A program made the translations under genes and the position numbers. This document shows, piece after piece, positions 6,015 to 6,016 of a stretch of DNA of 6,016 bases. The notes under the pieces are model-generated. The model made no database searches. It was not told the origin of the DNA and was given only the letters and a program-made list of their open reading frames with translations. This stretch comes from Anaerolineales bacterium (lineage in GTDB: Bacteria > Chloroflexota > Anaerolineae > Promineifilales > Promineifilaceae), in contig JAGQGA010000361.1 of the NCBI GenBank assembly GCA_020432595.1, forward strand, positions 1 to 6,016, in the 5' to 3' direction. Positions within the stretch are counted from its first letter, which is position 1. Each line of letters begins with the position of its first letter.

Positions 6015-6016
6015 TA

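Overview
The window looks like a chromosomal piece of a Chloroflexota bacterium, probably of the Anaerolineae/Caldilineae type. This rests on the style of the genes, not on a marker gene: an HtrA-like lipoprotein with a beta-sandwich front domain, a large secreted Asp-box propeller protein with a Pro/Thr linker, a small W/R-rich protein, and several dispersed palindromic repeats. Composition is moderately GC-rich. No rRNA, tRNA, transposase, integrase or CRISPR array is visible.

Layout, left to right. Bases 2-127 hold the 3' end of a plus-strand gene with a charged, Gln/Arg-rich helical tail. Bases 128-355 are intergenic, with a strong bidirectional terminator hairpin (152-188) and a CACAGATG-type inverted repeat (249-313). 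Bases 356-3550 (minus) encode a 1064-residue exported protein with twelve Asp-box repeats (Vps10/sortilin-like or BNR-like propellers), a Pro/Thr linker and a C-terminal beta-sandwich. Bases 3551-3634 are a short spacer with a perfect 20-bp hairpin built from the heptamer AATCYCC. Bases 3635-5605 (minus) encode a 656-residue lipoprotein serine protease of the HtrA/S1C type, with an intact His-Asp-Ser triad, one PDZ domain and extra domains at both ends. Bases 5714-5956 (minus) encode an 80-residue soluble protein of unknown function. The right edge may hold the last codons of another minus-strand gene overlapping it.

The three complete genes run in the same direction (small protein, protease, propeller), each with a good Shine-Dalgarno site, and converge on the plus-strand gene at the left edge. 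The protease and the propeller protein should both act outside the cytoplasm: one anchored by lipid as a surface or periplasm-side protease or chaperone, the other as a secreted or anchored binding protein or glycosidase-like enzyme. Co-transcription is plausible, but the hairpin between them may attenuate or process the message.

The strongest unexplained signal is a HIP1-like palindrome, ACGGCCGT, present seven times in 6 kb and always inside a gene. Every Thr-Ala-Val tripeptide in the two large proteins is written with the identical codons ACG-GCC-GTT, so the bias acts on DNA and not on protein. I do not see convincing evidence of a wholly new multi-gene system.
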